A stretch of DNA of 64,000 nucleotides from Natrinema zhouii (GTDB lineage: Archaea; Halobacteriota; Halobacteria; Halobacteriales; Natrialbaceae). Under the pieces are notes generated by a model. That model was given only the letters and a program-made list of their open reading frames with translations, did not search any database and was not told the origin of the DNA. A program made the position numbers and the translations under genes. The stretch is from contig NZ_CP059154.1 in NCBI RefSeq assembly GCF_013456555.2, positions 2,232,001 through 2,296,000 of the forward strand. The letters run 5' to 3'. Positions 34,116 through 43,604 of the stretch are shown one piece after another. The first letter of the stretch is position 1. Each line of letters opens with the position of its first letter.

Positions 34116-35306
34116 CTACTCGAACCGCGCGTCGACGACAACGTGGTCGACGCCCGCACTGTGGCTCTTCACCCGCCGTTTCTCGAGTACCTCCAGTTCG
34201 CGGCCGGCGTCGTCGGCGGCCGCCGCGAGGCGCTCGAGCGGCCGGTCCCAGAGTAGCGACTCGGGGGCCGCCTCGTGGTAGTGGACGACGCCGCCGGGGA
34301 CCAGCGCCGCGAGGGCGTCGGGCAGGAAGTCGTGTGCTTCGTCGGTTCGCGTTCCGTGGTCCGTCCCGTCGTTTCCGTCGTTATCCGAGCCGTCCGAACT
34401 CCCGTAGTAGCCCATGACCACGCGATCGGCCTCGAGTTCGCTCGCGAGGTCGCGACAGTCGGTCATGTAGGCATCGACCCGGTCGCCGACGTCGTTGAGC
34501 ACGGCGTTCTCGAGCAGGTAGCGAAAGGCGGTCGGGTTGATCTCGGTCGCGGTCACCCGCGCACCCGCTCGAGCCATCGGGAGGGTGAAGTAGCCGATAC
34601 CGGCGAACATGTCGAAGACGTGCTCGCCGTCGGCGGTTATCTCGCCCATTCGGGCTCGCTCGGCTTGGTTCCCGGGCGAGAACATGACCGTCGCCGGATC
34701 GAGTCCGTATCGGGTTCCGTGCTCGGTGTGGATCGTCTCCGTGTCGTCGTCGCCCGCGATCAGTCTGGTACGGGGCTCCCGATAGGTGCCGGCCGTCCCG
34801 TCGTTTTCGATCCCGTCGTCGGCCAGCACGCTGTCGGCCTCGCCGTGTAACTCGAGCAGGGCCTCCCCGAGCGCCGCCTCGTCGGGGCAGTCGTCGGGCA
34901 CCGTCACGAGGATCACCGAGCCGATCACCGCCCACGAGCCCGGGACCGACTCGAGGTCGGCGTCGCTCCAGCCCCGCTCGACCAGCAGCGCCTCGAGGTC
35001 GGGATTTCGCGGCTCTGGCTCGAGTTGCCGGACGACCTCGGGCACTTGCGTCTCGGCCGGCGGCTCCGTGATCGGGAGCGCGACCCGCTCGGACCCATTT
35101 TCGCGCACGCGCCTCGAGTCGTCGTAGACGCCCTCGGCGCGCAGCGATTCGATAGCGGTCTCGGTGCGAGTCTTGTCGACGAGCGCGGCCAGCGGCGCGT
35201 CGGCCTCCGCTCGTTCGAGGACGTCGTCAGCCGCGGGCTCGAGGGAACGACGCTCCCCGTCCGCAGCTCGGTCGTCCCCGTCTGCGTCAGCTGCGTCCTC
35301 AGTCAT
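34116..35306 (-). CDS. tRNA methyltransferase family protein (Taw2/Trm5-like)
   Basis: Class I SAM methyltransferase of 396 residues. Seen: an N-terminal Trm5/TYW2-type domain (LVDKTRTETAIESLRAEGVY, ITEPP), the HTEHGTRYGLDPATVMFSPGN block, motif I VFDMFAGIGYFTLPMA, TEINPTAFRYLLENA and VVMGYYGSS at motif IV. The MGYYG rather than NLP form points to Taw2 (wyosine side-chain transfer at tRNA-Phe position 37) rather than Trm5 (m1G37), but I cannot decide. An acidic insert with GSDNDGNDGTDHG lies after motif IV. Its start overlaps the nmd3 stop by 8 nt, so the two are co-translated. Confidence 0.85.
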   Translation of the reverse strand: MTEDAADADGDDRAADGERRSLEPAADDVLERAEADAPLAALVDKTRTETAIESLRAEGVYDDSRRVRENGSERVALPITEPPAETQVPEVVRQLEPEPRNPDLEALLVERGWSDADLESVPGSWAVIGSVILVTVPDDCPDEAALGEALLELHGEADSVLADDGIENDGTAGTYREPRTRLIAGDDDTETIHTEHGTRYGLDPATVMFSPGNQAERARMGEITADGEHVFDMFAGIGYFTLPMARAGARVTATEINPTAFRYLLENAVLNDVGDRVDAYMTDCRDLASELEADRVVMGYYGSSDGSDNDGNDGTDHGTRTDEAHDFLPDALAALVPGGVVHYHEAAPESLLWDRPLERLAAAADDAGRELEVLEKRRVKSHSAGVDHVVVDARFE

Positions 35307-36426
35307 CGCTCTCGTCGGGCAGAATGTGCAGTCCGGCGCGGCTCTTCAGTACGGGGACGGTTTCGGCATCCGGATCGAAGTAGTCCGGTCGCGCGACGGT
35401 CGTGGCCCGAAACGTCTCGGGGTCGAGCACCTGCACGGCGTTGTCGTCTTCGACGGTGACGACCGTCGCTTCGTCCGCGTCCTCGAGCTGGCCGAGCCGT
35501 CTCGCGTCGGGCGAGTTCCCCTCCTCGTAGCTCGCTTCGTAGCGCTCGCCGGTCGTCACGCGGACGCCCTTGAGGTTGCCGCGGGCACTGCGGACGAGGA
35601 CGGGACCGTCGTCGTCGTCGTCGGCGAGATCGATCACTTCGCCGGGCGTGTATGGCGGCAGCCGAACGGCGAACGTGACGCGGTAGACCTCGTTGCCGTC
35701 CTGGTCCTCCGTGACGAGGGTTTCGGCGTCGTTGACGGTCCCGCCGAACTCCTCGATCATCTTGTTCGAGATCTTCTTGCCGATCTTGTTGGTCGAGACC
35801 CTGATGTTCAGTCCGTCGTCGACCTCGCTCATCTCGGTGACGAAGGCGTTGCGGTCGCCCGTCGCCTCCATATCGGCGACGATCCCGTTCGCGATCGCTT
35901 TCGCTCTCTCGACCTCGTCGGTCGTCGGGGTGCGGTCCTCGGCGCGGACCTGGACGATGCTGGCGTAGTAGTCGCCGGCGATCCGCCCGCAGCGGGTACA
36001 GGTCTGACGGGCGATCTTGACCGGAACCGTCACCTGCTCCTCGACCGGCGTCCCGCGAACGACGCCGGTAAAGAAACAGTGCATCCGGATCGTGTTCTGG
36101 TCGACCTGCTCGGGGTCTATCTGCCAGGCGACGTCCTCGACGTCGACGTGGACGCCGAGCGCCTCGCTGACCTCCTCGATGGCGATGTCGGTGTAGTCGT
36201 CCGCGCCGACGTCGACCCACCGGTTCCCCCGGTAGACCGCACCGCAGCGGGCGCAGACGCGAACGTCGATCCGATCCGGCGCGTCCACGAAGTCGAAGTC
36301 CTCGAAGTAACACGAATCGCAGAGTTCGACCTCCGCACCGGGCCGCAACGGATTGTTCGCGTCGCTTGCCGACCGCTCGGGCACCGCGTCCCCGCATCGG
36401 GGACAGAACGCACGCGATTCACTCAT
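35299..36426 (-). CDS. NMD3 homologue (ribosome biogenesis)
   Basis: Protein of 375 residues: three zinc-binding Cys regions (FCPRCGDAVPE; ELCDSCYFED; VRVCARCGAVYRG), then QTCTRCGRIAGDYYASIVQVR, and a C-terminal OB/SH3-like part. Eukaryotic NMD3 exports and checks the 60S subunit; the archaeal form is thought to act in large-subunit maturation or surveillance. It overlaps the downstream tRNA methyltransferase gene by 8 nt, so the unit joins ribosome and tRNA maturation. Length and Cys count fit the archaeal family. Confidence 0.93.
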   Translation of the reverse strand: MSESRAFCPRCGDAVPERSASDANNPLRPGAEVELCDSCYFEDFDFVDAPDRIDVRVCARCGAVYRGNRWVDVGADDYTDIAIEEVSEALGVHVDVEDVAWQIDPEQVDQNTIRMHCFFTGVVRGTPVEEQVTVPVKIARQTCTRCGRIAGDYYASIVQVRAEDRTPTTDEVERAKAIANGIVADMEATGDRNAFVTEMSEVDDGLNIRVSTNKIGKKISNKMIEEFGGTVNDAETLVTEDQDGNEVYRVTFAVRLPPYTPGEVIDLADDDDDGPVLVRSARGNLKGVRVTTGERYEASYEEGNSPDARRLGQLEDADEATVVTVEDDNAVQVLDPETFRATTVARPDYFDPDAETVPVLKSRAGLHILPDESDD

Positions 36427-36956
36427 TGGCCCCGTTTAGGGGCTCACGGAGTTAAGGGACGCGTTCCGACCTTTTCGACTGGGATCACTCGAGGAAAGTC
36501 ACACGGATCGCTCACCCTCTCCGACCGGTTCCGTTCCGTGACGTTCGGTCCGCTCTACCCGAAACGAAGGGGTAGCGAACTGAAATCGTCAGACACACGT
36601 CAGACTTCCTCTCAGTTCGCTGGTGTCAGACGTGACCACGTCACGTGGTTTCCAGCCGAAACGAAGGGGTTGGACGGATCAACTGCCACGGTCGTTGATC
36701 GGTCAGTCGCCGAATATGGAACACTATCAATCTGACAATTCCAGTGTCGGCTGCAGTATCACTCCCGTAGCCGTTCTTCTATGGCGTCGCGTTCGGCTTC
36801 GATCCGTTCGACGGCGCTCGGCGGATACGGCGGTAATGGCGTCGAAATTCACAACTGACCGGTATTCGTGTCCCGCACTCGAGCGATAGTTGGATGTGAG
36901 AGAGTGTCGCCCGTTTCGACAGGGCACTTATTTTGCCGGAGCCCTTCGTTTCGGAT
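36427..36956. repeat. 530-bp spacer with direct and inverted repeats
   Basis: No gene is seen. The 15-mer CCGAAACGAAGGGGT occurs at 36559-36573 and 36656-36670. Between the copies lie a perfect 10-bp inverted repeat (AGCGAACTGA 36574-36583, complement 36612-36621) and GTCAGAC repeated three times. The htpX promoter is at the right end: CTTATTTTG about 21-30 nt before the ATG at 36957. Confidence 0.65.
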
Positions 36957-37841
36957 ATGAAATGGCAGGCGGACTGGGGATTGCGGTTTCGAATGTTCGT
37001 GACGATGTTTCTGCTGTTCGTGCTGTACATCGTCTTCGCCGGAGCGATCGCTGCCTACATGGGCAGTTTCGTCGTTTTCGTCGTCCTGTTCGGAGGGATG
37101 TCGCTGGTCCAGTACTACTTCAGCGACACGCTCACCCTCCGGAGTATGGGTGCGAAGACGGTCTCGGCCGACGAGTACCCGCAGCTGCACGCCTCGATCG
37201 AACGACTCTCCCAGCAGGCGGACCTCCCCAAACCGAAGGTGGCGGTCGTCGACTCGAAGGTCCCGAACGCCTTCGCGACCGGGCGCAACCAGCGCAACGC
37301 CGCGGTCTGCGTGACGACCGGGATCATGAACACGCTCGAGCAGGACGAACTCGACGGCGTCCTCGCGCACGAACTCGCCCACGTCAAAAACCGCGACATG
37401 ATGGTGATGACTATCGCCTCCTTCCTCTCGACGATCGCGTTCATGGTCGTCCGCTGGGGCGCGTTCTTCGGCGGCGGCCACGGCCGCGGTCGGCAGGGTG
37501 GAGGCGGCGGTATCGTCGCCGCGATCCTCGTCTCGCTGGTCGTCTGGATCATCAGCTACCTGCTGATCCGCGCGCTCTCGCGGTACCGCGAGTACTCCGC
37601 CGACCGGGGCGCGGCCGCCATCACCGGCAACCCGTCGGCGCTCGCCTCGGCGCTGCTGAAGATCTCCGGCGAGATGGACAAGGTCCCGAAAGACGACATG
37701 CGCGAGGAGGCCGAGATGAACGCCTTCTTCATCATCCCGATCAAGTCCGGCATCGTCGGTCGGCTCTTCTCGACGCATCCGCCGACGGAGAAGCGCGTCG
37801 AACAACTTCGGAGCTTAGAGCGAGAGATGCAGGCGCTGTAA
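36957..37841 (+). CDS. htpX: HtpX-family membrane zinc metalloprotease
   Basis: M48B protease of 294 residues in the cytoplasmic membrane that degrades damaged membrane proteins. Two N-terminal spans (about 12-58), the zinc motif AHELAHVKNRD (His138, Glu139, His142), two further spans (about 155-205, separated by a His/Gly-rich loop) and the third ligand region REYSADRGAA are visible, followed by STHPPTEKRV. The start at 36957 (MKWQADWG) lies 21-30 nt downstream of an AT element. The nearby pspAB gene at 38502 supports an envelope-stress role. Confidence 0.94.
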   Translation: MKWQADWGLRFRMFVTMFLLFVLYIVFAGAIAAYMGSFVVFVVLFGGMSLVQYYFSDTLTLRSMGAKTVSADEYPQLHASIERLSQQADLPKPKVAVVDSKVPNAFATGRNQRNAAVCVTTGIMNTLEQDELDGVLAHELAHVKNRDMMVMTIASFLSTIAFMVVRWGAFFGGGHGRGRQGGGGGIVAAILVSLVVWIISYLLIRALSRYREYSADRGAAAITGNPSALASALLKISGEMDKVPKDDMREEAEMNAFFIIPIKSGIVGRLFSTHPPTEKRVEQLRSLEREMQAL

Positions 37842-37894
37842 ACTGCGCTGCATCCGGGCCATTACTTAAGAGACGTCGGGCGAACGCAACGAGC

Positions 37895-38431
37895 ATGGTC
37901 GAACCGATCGGTCACGTCGCGACGGCGCTGCTATTTGCGGTGCCCGCGTGGTTCCTCTGGGGTCGTCGCCCGGCTGTCACGTTCACCGTGTTGACGCAGG
38001 TAACGTCCGTGCTCCCCGACGTCGACATCTACCTCCGGGAGTACTTCTCGCATCCGTTGCTCCAGCATCACGGAATCACCCACACGATTCCGTTTATGCT
38101 GGTCGTCGGCGCGCGCGTGCTGACGCCGTTTCTGAACGCGAACCGTCTGATTCACAGTGACTCGATCACGCCGTCGACGACGTTCGTATTCACGACGGGC
38201 GCGTTCTGGGCCGGCGGCATCAGTCACGTCCTCGTCGATCTGCTCTCCGCGGCACCGGACACGGCGATCGCACCGCTCTGGCCGCTGTACCGCGGCGACG
38301 TGATCGTGAATATCGTCGCGTACGATTCGACTTCGGTGAATCTCGGCCTGATTCTCACCGCGGTCGTCCTCCACGTCGGCCTGTACCGCGCCGAGCGGTA
38401 TCCGTACGAGACACGGTGGGGGATCGACTGA
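37895..38431 (+). CDS. membrane-bound metal-dependent hydrolase, YdjM/DUF457-type
   Basis: Protein of 178 residues with about four membrane spans and the conserved polar sites of this family: IGHVATALL near the start, LPDVDIYLREYF, HHGITHTIPF and GGISHVLVDLL. The His and Asp residues would line a metal site at the membrane face. The family is loosely annotated as inner-membrane or LexA-regulated hydrolase; the substrate is unknown. It lies 53 bp after htpX on the same strand and before pspAB, so all three may share a transcript. Confidence 0.85.
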   Translation: MVEPIGHVATALLFAVPAWFLWGRRPAVTFTVLTQVTSVLPDVDIYLREYFSHPLLQHHGITHTIPFMLVVGARVLTPFLNANRLIHSDSITPSTTFVFTTGAFWAGGISHVLVDLLSAAPDTAIAPLWPLYRGDVIVNIVAYDSTSVNLGLILTAVVLHVGLYRAERYPYETRWGID

Positions 38432-38501
38432 CGCCGCGGACCGAGTCCCGTCGTCGCGGCTAAACGCAATCCTTCTAAGGAATTATGCGCTTTAGACGAG
38501 C

Positions 38502-39107
38502 ATGGGACTGCTGGACGGACTCCGCGCGATCCTCGGCTCGCGCGCCGAGGCCGACGCCGGACGCGACGCCGACCCCGACGACCTCTTCGGGATGAGCACC
38601 GCGTACCTCACGATGCAGGCCGATCTGGGTTACGAGTCGCTGGACGTCGGCGCGCTCTGTTTCTCCGGCGTCGACTCGAGCGACTTCCGGGACGCCGTCG
38701 ACGAGGTCGAAGCGATCCTCGAGGCCGGACAGGAGGAAACGGGCACCGAGTTCTCGGTCACGGCGGACGACCACGGCTACCACTGGGTCGTCCTCACAGA
38801 CGACGACCCGGAGGACCTGATCACGAGCATGCACTTCGCCGCGGACACCTTCATCGAGCACGGCTACGGCTCGCGCTTGCTGGCCGCCGTGTTCGCCTAT
38901 CGGGACCGCGACGGGACCGCTTACTGGATCTACTCCTTCCGTCGCGGCCGGTTCTACCCGTTCGTTCCCCGGTCCGGTCGGGAACGCGACTCGAGCGCGG
39001 AGTTCACCCTCGAGTCGGCTCTGGACGGCGAACTCGAGATCGAGCGCGAGAAGGACTACTGGTACCCGCTTTGGCCCAGCGAGCGCGGGACTCACCCTTG
39101 GGAGTGA
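38502..39107 (+). CDS. pspAB: PspA-associated protein PspAB
   Basis: Protein of 201 residues: MGLLDGLRAILGSRAEADAG, FGMSTAYLTMQADLGYESL, CFSGVDSSDFRDAVDEVEAIL, HFAADTFIEHGYGSRLLAAVF and AYWIYSFRRGRFYPFVP. I recognise it as the family named PspAB, associated with the phage-shock protein PspA and often near htpX. No pspA gene is in this window. Its placement after htpX supports a membrane-stress module. Soluble; biochemical function not known. Confidence 0.88.
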   Translation: MGLLDGLRAILGSRAEADAGRDADPDDLFGMSTAYLTMQADLGYESLDVGALCFSGVDSSDFRDAVDEVEAILEAGQEETGTEFSVTADDHGYHWVVLTDDDPEDLITSMHFAADTFIEHGYGSRLLAAVFAYRDRDGTAYWIYSFRRGRFYPFVPRSGRERDSSAEFTLESALDGELEIEREKDYWYPLWPSERGTHPWE

Positions 39108-39474
39108 ACACGCGGATCAGAACGGCGGTGATGATGGCTGACACATTGTGGGACCCAGTTCTGTCCCCTCGTGTCGCGGACTCCCAAACTGTGTAGGAGT
39201 CACCGGTATTGCAGTTCCCCATATAGATAGAAGTACGCGACAGGAAGCCACATCATCACAACTGCGCCATACACCAGTTGCTTCCTCTTCCTGTCGCTCC
39301 CTTTCTCACCGGCAAGCCGTCGGCTTGAGCAGTGTTCGTCTACCGGCTAGTATTTCGCTCTCAGCGCCCAACGGACTCCGTGGCCCGAACTCGATCAGGA
39401 CCCGGAAACGACGCTCAAGCACCGCGGCCGTCGGCAAGGAGAACTATGGGTGTCGATCCCCTCGGACTAGGCTA
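39108..39474. other. 367-bp spacer with a long inverted repeat
   Basis: No gene is seen. An 11-bp perfect inverted repeat (GCGACAGGAAG 39237-39247, complement 39287-39297) encloses 39 nt and follows a TATA-like CATATAGATAG (39219-39230). This could be a small structured RNA or a terminator for pspAB; neither is certain. Confidence 0.4.
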
Positions 39475-41121
39475 ATGAAGAGCGTCTCGAACCGGTTCGT
39501 CGGCGGGGTGGTCGCTAGCGCGGGCCTTCTCCTCTCGCTCTTCCACCTATCTCATCTCACCGCGTTTCGTCCGAACGGCGTCTTTCCCGAGGGGTCGACG
39601 CTCGTTCTCTCAATCGTCCTCTCGCTCGTCATGACTGCTGTCGGCGCGATGATCGCGCTGGATCGTCTCGTCTCGAGCCGGTCCGCGGGCCGAATACTGG
39701 CGTGGACCGGAATCGGCGTCGTGGCCCTCTCGCTGCTGGGCGCGTGGATAGTCGTCAGTATTGCCGGCGGGGAACTCTCGCTACTGAATCCGCTCGGACC
39801 GATGCTCACCGTTGCGACGTTCGGTGCGCTCGTCGGGCTACTGGTCGGTCTCTACGATGTCCGGGGACTGGAACACCAGCAATCCGTCGAGCAATCGAAC
39901 CGCATCAACGACACGCTTCGCATCGCGACTCAGGAGTTGGTGAACAAGACGGAGCGATCCGCTCTCGAACGAGCCGTCTGCGAGAAGTTGACCGAATCCG
40001 AGGCCTACGAGGCCGTCTGGATCGGCCGCTACGACGAGGCGGATCCCACTGTTCGTGCCGCGGCGTGGTCCGGGTTCACCGACGACTACTTCGAGTCAAT
40101 CGTCATCACCGTCGACGACAGCCCGACCGGGAACGGTGCCGGCGGACGCGCCATCAAGAGCCGGGAGATACAGTGCGTTCCGAACGTGTTCGACGACCCG
40201 ACGATGGAGCCGTGGTGGGACCTGCTCGAGATGCACGGCGTTCGGTCGCTGGCGGTCATCCCGATTACACACGACGATACGGTGTACGGCTTCTTCAGTA
40301 TCTACGCGGACCGCCAGAGCGTGTTCGGCGACCGCGAGCAGGAGGTGCTCGTGGAACTCGGCGAAACGATCGGTCACGCCATCGCGTCGATCGAGGCCCG
40401 CGAACGGCTCGCGGACCAGGAGCGCGAACTGGCGCGGCAGAACGAACAGTTGGACGCGTTCGCCGGCGTCGTCTCCCACGACCTCCGGAACCCGCTGAAC
40501 GTGGCGATGGGGAATCTCGACCTCGCGCGCGAACAGGGTGACGATGTGTATTTCTCCCGATCGGCGGACGCACTGGATCGCATGGACGACCTCGTCACGG
40601 ACCTCCTGACCCTCGCACGACAGGGCGAGACGGTCGACGAGTTCGACCAAGTCTCGCTTCGGGAAGTCGTCGAAGCGGCGTGGTCGACGGCCGGCTCGTC
40701 CGCGGCAACGCTTCGAATCGACGGCGAACTCGGCACGGTGTCGTGTGACCGGGGCCGCCTGCGCCAACTCCTGGAGAACCTGCTCCGAAATAGCGTGGAG
40801 CACGGTTCCACGAACGGTCGGCCGAAGGTCGACGACGGCGTCGAACACGCCGGTTCGGACGTAACCGTCACCGTCCGCCGGACGAATGCGGGATTCGCCG
40901 TCGACGATGACGGTCCCGGAATACCGACCGAACGCCGGCGAGCGGTGTTCGAGGCCGGACATACGACGAACCAAGACGGTACCGGGTTCGGACTCAACAT
41001 CGTCCGAAGCATCGCCGAGGCTCACGGCTGGGAGGTCTCGGTCGGCGAGAGCCCGGACGGCGGTGCCCGATTCGAGTTCGTCGGCGTCGAACTGATCGAC
41101 GCGGTGACGGATGCTCCCTGA
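39475..41121 (+). CDS. GAF-domain sensor histidine kinase
   Basis: Protein of 548 residues: four likely membrane spans (about 8-125), a GAF domain (about 150-300, NKTERSALERAVCEKLTES through YGFFSIYADRQSVFGDRE), a coiled linker, a HisKA domain with VSHDLRNPLN, and an HATPase domain (LLENLLRNSVEHG, VDDDGPGIP, GTGFGLNIV). Haloarchaea have many kinases of this build; GAF domains may bind small ligands or sense light or redox. No receiver protein is adjacent. The ATG at 39475 places the first span right at the N-terminus. Confidence 0.92.
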   Translation: MKSVSNRFVGGVVASAGLLLSLFHLSHLTAFRPNGVFPEGSTLVLSIVLSLVMTAVGAMIALDRLVSSRSAGRILAWTGIGVVALSLLGAWIVVSIAGGELSLLNPLGPMLTVATFGALVGLLVGLYDVRGLEHQQSVEQSNRINDTLRIATQELVNKTERSALERAVCEKLTESEAYEAVWIGRYDEADPTVRAAAWSGFTDDYFESIVITVDDSPTGNGAGGRAIKSREIQCVPNVFDDPTMEPWWDLLEMHGVRSLAVIPITHDDTVYGFFSIYADRQSVFGDREQEVLVELGETIGHAIASIEARERLADQERELARQNEQLDAFAGVVSHDLRNPLNVAMGNLDLAREQGDDVYFSRSADALDRMDDLVTDLLTLARQGETVDEFDQVSLREVVEAAWSTAGSSAATLRIDGELGTVSCDRGRLRQLLENLLRNSVEHGSTNGRPKVDDGVEHAGSDVTVTVRRTNAGFAVDDDGPGIPTERRRAVFEAGHTTNQDGTGFGLNIVRSIAEAHGWEVSVGESPDGGARFEFVGVELIDAVTDAP

Positions 41122-41200
41122 CTCTCACCTCGTTCCCTGCCTCATCCCTCGTTCCCTGACTCACCCTTCATCTTTCCCAGCGCGAACTCTCGTCACATCT

Positions 41201-41207
41201 ATTATAT
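41201..41207 (+). promoter_or_regulatory. TATA box of the beta-propeller gene
   Basis: ATTATAT, 25-31 nt before the GTG start at 41232, supports that start and a leaderless mRNA. Confidence 0.55.
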
Positions 41208-41231
41208 CGGTCCGTTCGGTATCCGCATGCA

Positions 41232-42419
41232 GTGACCGACTGGAACCAGTACAAGGGCGATTCGCAGAACTCGGGGCTCCGGCGCGACCTCGAGGGGCCG
41301 TCCCGACCCACGGAAGCGTGGACGACCGATCTCGCCGGCTCGCCGGGATCGCCGGTCTGCGACCGCGACACCGTCTACGTCGGGACGACTCGCGGGAACT
41401 GCTACGCGCTCGAGCGGGCGACGGGTCGCCGTCGGTGGGTGTTCGAGACGACTGCTTCGACCGACGCGACGCCGGTCGTTACCCGCGATCGACTCTACGT
41501 GGGAACGGCCGATGGGGTCGTCCACGCGCTCGATCCTGCAACCGGCGAGGTGAAGTGGCGAGTCGAGCTTCCAGCCGCGCTCGAGACAGCGCTTGCGCTC
41601 TCCGATGGCCGACTCTACGCCGGTCACTCGACCGGGCTGTCCGCACTCGAGGCCGAGACTGGGACGGAGCTGTGGACCCACGAGACGGAGTCGGCCGCGG
41701 TCGGCTGCCCAGCGATCGCCGACGGGCGGGACGCGGATCAGCGTCGGTCGCCGCGGAATCCGCTCTCGGAGCCGGACGACCCGGCCCTGCTCGAGGACAA
41801 ACGACTCCGAGAGCCGGACCAGCGGTGGACGGACGAACGGGTTTTCGTCGGCACCGCGGACGGATCGGTGCTCGCGCTCGCGGCCGAAACGGGCGAAGAG
41901 GTCTGGACGACGCCGATCGGTGGAGCGATCGCTGCCGGCCCGACGATTGCTGAGAGTCGGGTCTACGTCGCCGACGACGCCGGGACGATGCTCGCGCTAG
42001 ACGCCGCGACCGGCCAGTCGTGGTTCACGTACGAGATCCGAGACGGATTCACGACGTCCCCGACCGTGCTCGCGGCCGCCGAGACGACGTTCGTCGGGGC
42101 CGCGGACGACTGTCTCCACGTCACCGACACGACCGTCGGTCGGCGAAAACTTCGCGGCTGGCTGTTCTCGCGGAAGGGAGTCGAACTCGACGGCCCTGTC
42201 CGTTCGTGCCCCGTCGTCGTTGGGGACGTCCTCTGCGTCGGCGACGCCAGCGGCTCTCTGTACGGAATCGATGTCGACGACCCCGAACCCCGTTGGCACG
42301 TCGCGCTTGACGACGCCGTCACCGGCACGCCCGCGGTCGCTCCTGGACGACTCTACGTCGGCTGTGACGACGGGCAACTCTACTGCCTCGAGTGGGACAC
42401 CGACGAGACCGTGTTCTGA
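41232..42419 (+). CDS. PQQ-like beta-propeller repeat protein
   Basis: Protein of 395 residues made of repeated blades of the BamB/PQQ type: VYVGTTRGNCYALERATGRRRW, LYVGTADGVVHALDPATGEVKW, VFVGTADGSVLALAAETGEEVW, VYVADDAGTMLALDAATGQSW, LYVGCDDGQLYCLEWD and others, about seven to eight in all. No signal peptide is present, so unlike BamB it should be cytoplasmic. One blade carries an acidic/Arg insert (RDADQRRSPRNPLSEPDD). It is probably a protein-interaction scaffold rather than a dehydrogenase, as no catalytic residues are obvious. The start is GTG. Confidence 0.85.
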   Translation: MTDWNQYKGDSQNSGLRRDLEGPSRPTEAWTTDLAGSPGSPVCDRDTVYVGTTRGNCYALERATGRRRWVFETTASTDATPVVTRDRLYVGTADGVVHALDPATGEVKWRVELPAALETALALSDGRLYAGHSTGLSALEAETGTELWTHETESAAVGCPAIADGRDADQRRSPRNPLSEPDDPALLEDKRLREPDQRWTDERVFVGTADGSVLALAAETGEEVWTTPIGGAIAAGPTIAESRVYVADDAGTMLALDAATGQSWFTYEIRDGFTTSPTVLAAAETTFVGAADDCLHVTDTTVGRRKLRGWLFSRKGVELDGPVRSCPVVVGDVLCVGDASGSLYGIDVDDPEPRWHVALDDAVTGTPAVAPGRLYVGCDDGQLYCLEWDTDETVF

Positions 42420-42541
42420 GTTGTGGTTCCGGTTCGCTGTCGGCTCCGTTGGGCGCGCCTTTCCTTCTAAATTCGTTGCTTCCGAGTCGAACTACCCCGC
42501 AGCCCTCCCGCACTTTCACTTTCACTTCCCTGTAAACGAGG

Positions 42542-42548
42542 GTTTATG
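42542..42548 (+). promoter_or_regulatory. TATA box of radA
   Basis: TTTATGG, 25-31 nt before the radA ATG (42573). It overlaps an earlier in-frame ATG and so settles the start in favour of 42573. Confidence 0.65.
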
Positions 42549-42572
42549 GTGGGTCCGGCACAACGAGGGAGT

Positions 42573-43604
42573 ATGCCCGAAGCAGATCTCGAGGAACTTC
42601 CCGGCGTTGGACCGGCAACCGCAGACAAACTTCACGATTCAGGGTTCGACTCCTATCAGAGTCTCGCTGTCGCCGCGCCGTCGGAGCTCTCGAACTCGGC
42701 GGATGTCGGCGAGTCCACCGCCGCGGACATCGTCAGTGCGGCCCGCGACGCCGCTGACATCGGCGGCTTCGAAACCGGCTCGACGGTGCTCGAGCGACGG
42801 AACGAGATCGGCAAGCTGAGCTGGCACAACGACGAGGTCGACGACCTGCTCGGCGGCGGAATCGAAACGCAGTCGATCACCGAAGTCTACGGCGAGTTCG
42901 GTGCCGGCAAGTCTCAGGTCACCCACCAGATGGCCGTCAACGTCCAGCTTCCGAAGGAGGTCGGCGGCCTCCACGGCTGTGCGATTTTCGTGGACAGCGA
43001 GGACACGTTCCGCCCCGAGCGGATCGACGACATGGTCCGCGGACTGCCGGACGACGCCATCAACGCGACGCTCGAGGACCGCGAGATCGAGGGAACGGCC
43101 GACGACGAGGCGGCGATGGACGCACTCATCGAGGACGTCCTCGAGAAGATCCACGTCGCGAAGGCGTTCAACTCCAACCACCAGATGTTGCTCGCGGAGA
43201 AGGCGAAGGAACTCGCCAGCGAACACGAGGACTCGGAGTACCCCGTCCGACTGCTCTGCATCGACTCGCTGACCGCTCACTTCCGCGCGGAGTACGTCGG
43301 CCGTGGTGAGCTCGCGAACCGCCAGCAGAAGCTCAACAAGCACCTTCACGACATCGACAAGGTCGGCAACCTCTACAACTGCGCCGTCATCGTCACGAAT
43401 CAGGTCGCGTCGAACCCCGACTCGTTCTTCGGCGACCCGACCCAGCCCATCGGTGGCAACATCCTCGGCCACAAGTCCACCTTCCGGATCTACCTCCGCA
43501 AATCCAAGGGCGACAAGCGGATCGTCCGACTGGTCGACGCGCCGAACCTCGCCGACGGCGAGGCCGTTATGCGCGTTCAGGACGGCGGTCTGAAGCCCGA
43601 GTAG
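42573..43604 (+). CDS. radA: DNA repair and recombination protein RadA
   Basis: Archaeal recombinase that forms filaments on single-stranded DNA and drives strand exchange. Protein of 343 residues: N-terminal helix-hairpin-helix [20 protein letters not shown], Walker [10 protein letters not shown] (107-115), Walker [16 protein letters not shown], and the loops [16 protein letters not shown] and [18 protein letters not shown]. No intein is present, though RadA inteins occur in some haloarchaea. A TATA element (TTTATGG, 42542-42548) covers an upstream in-frame ATG (42546), which shows that the real start is 42573. Confidence 0.97.
   Translation: MPEADLEELPGVGPATADKLHDSGFDSYQSLAVAAPSELSNSADVGESTAADIVSAARDAADIGGFETGSTVLERRNEIGKLSWHNDEVDDLLGGGIETQSITEVYGEFGAGKSQVTHQMAVNVQLPKEVGGLHGCAIFVDSEDTFRPERIDDMVRGLPDDAINATLEDREIEGTADDEAAMDALIEDVLEKIHVAKAFNSNHQMLLAEKAKELASEHEDSEYPVRLLCIDSLTAHFRAEYVGRGELANRQQKLNKHLHDIDKVGNLYNCAVIVTNQVASNPDSFFGDPTQPIGGNILGHKSTFRIYLRKSKGDKRIVRLVDAPNLADGEAVMRVQDGGLKPE

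Noticed and set aside
42573..43604. Possible intein in radA or in the visible part of polC
   Set aside because: Both proteins read through the usual insertion sites (Rad[12 protein letters not shown]2 CDGDEDC) without interruption.
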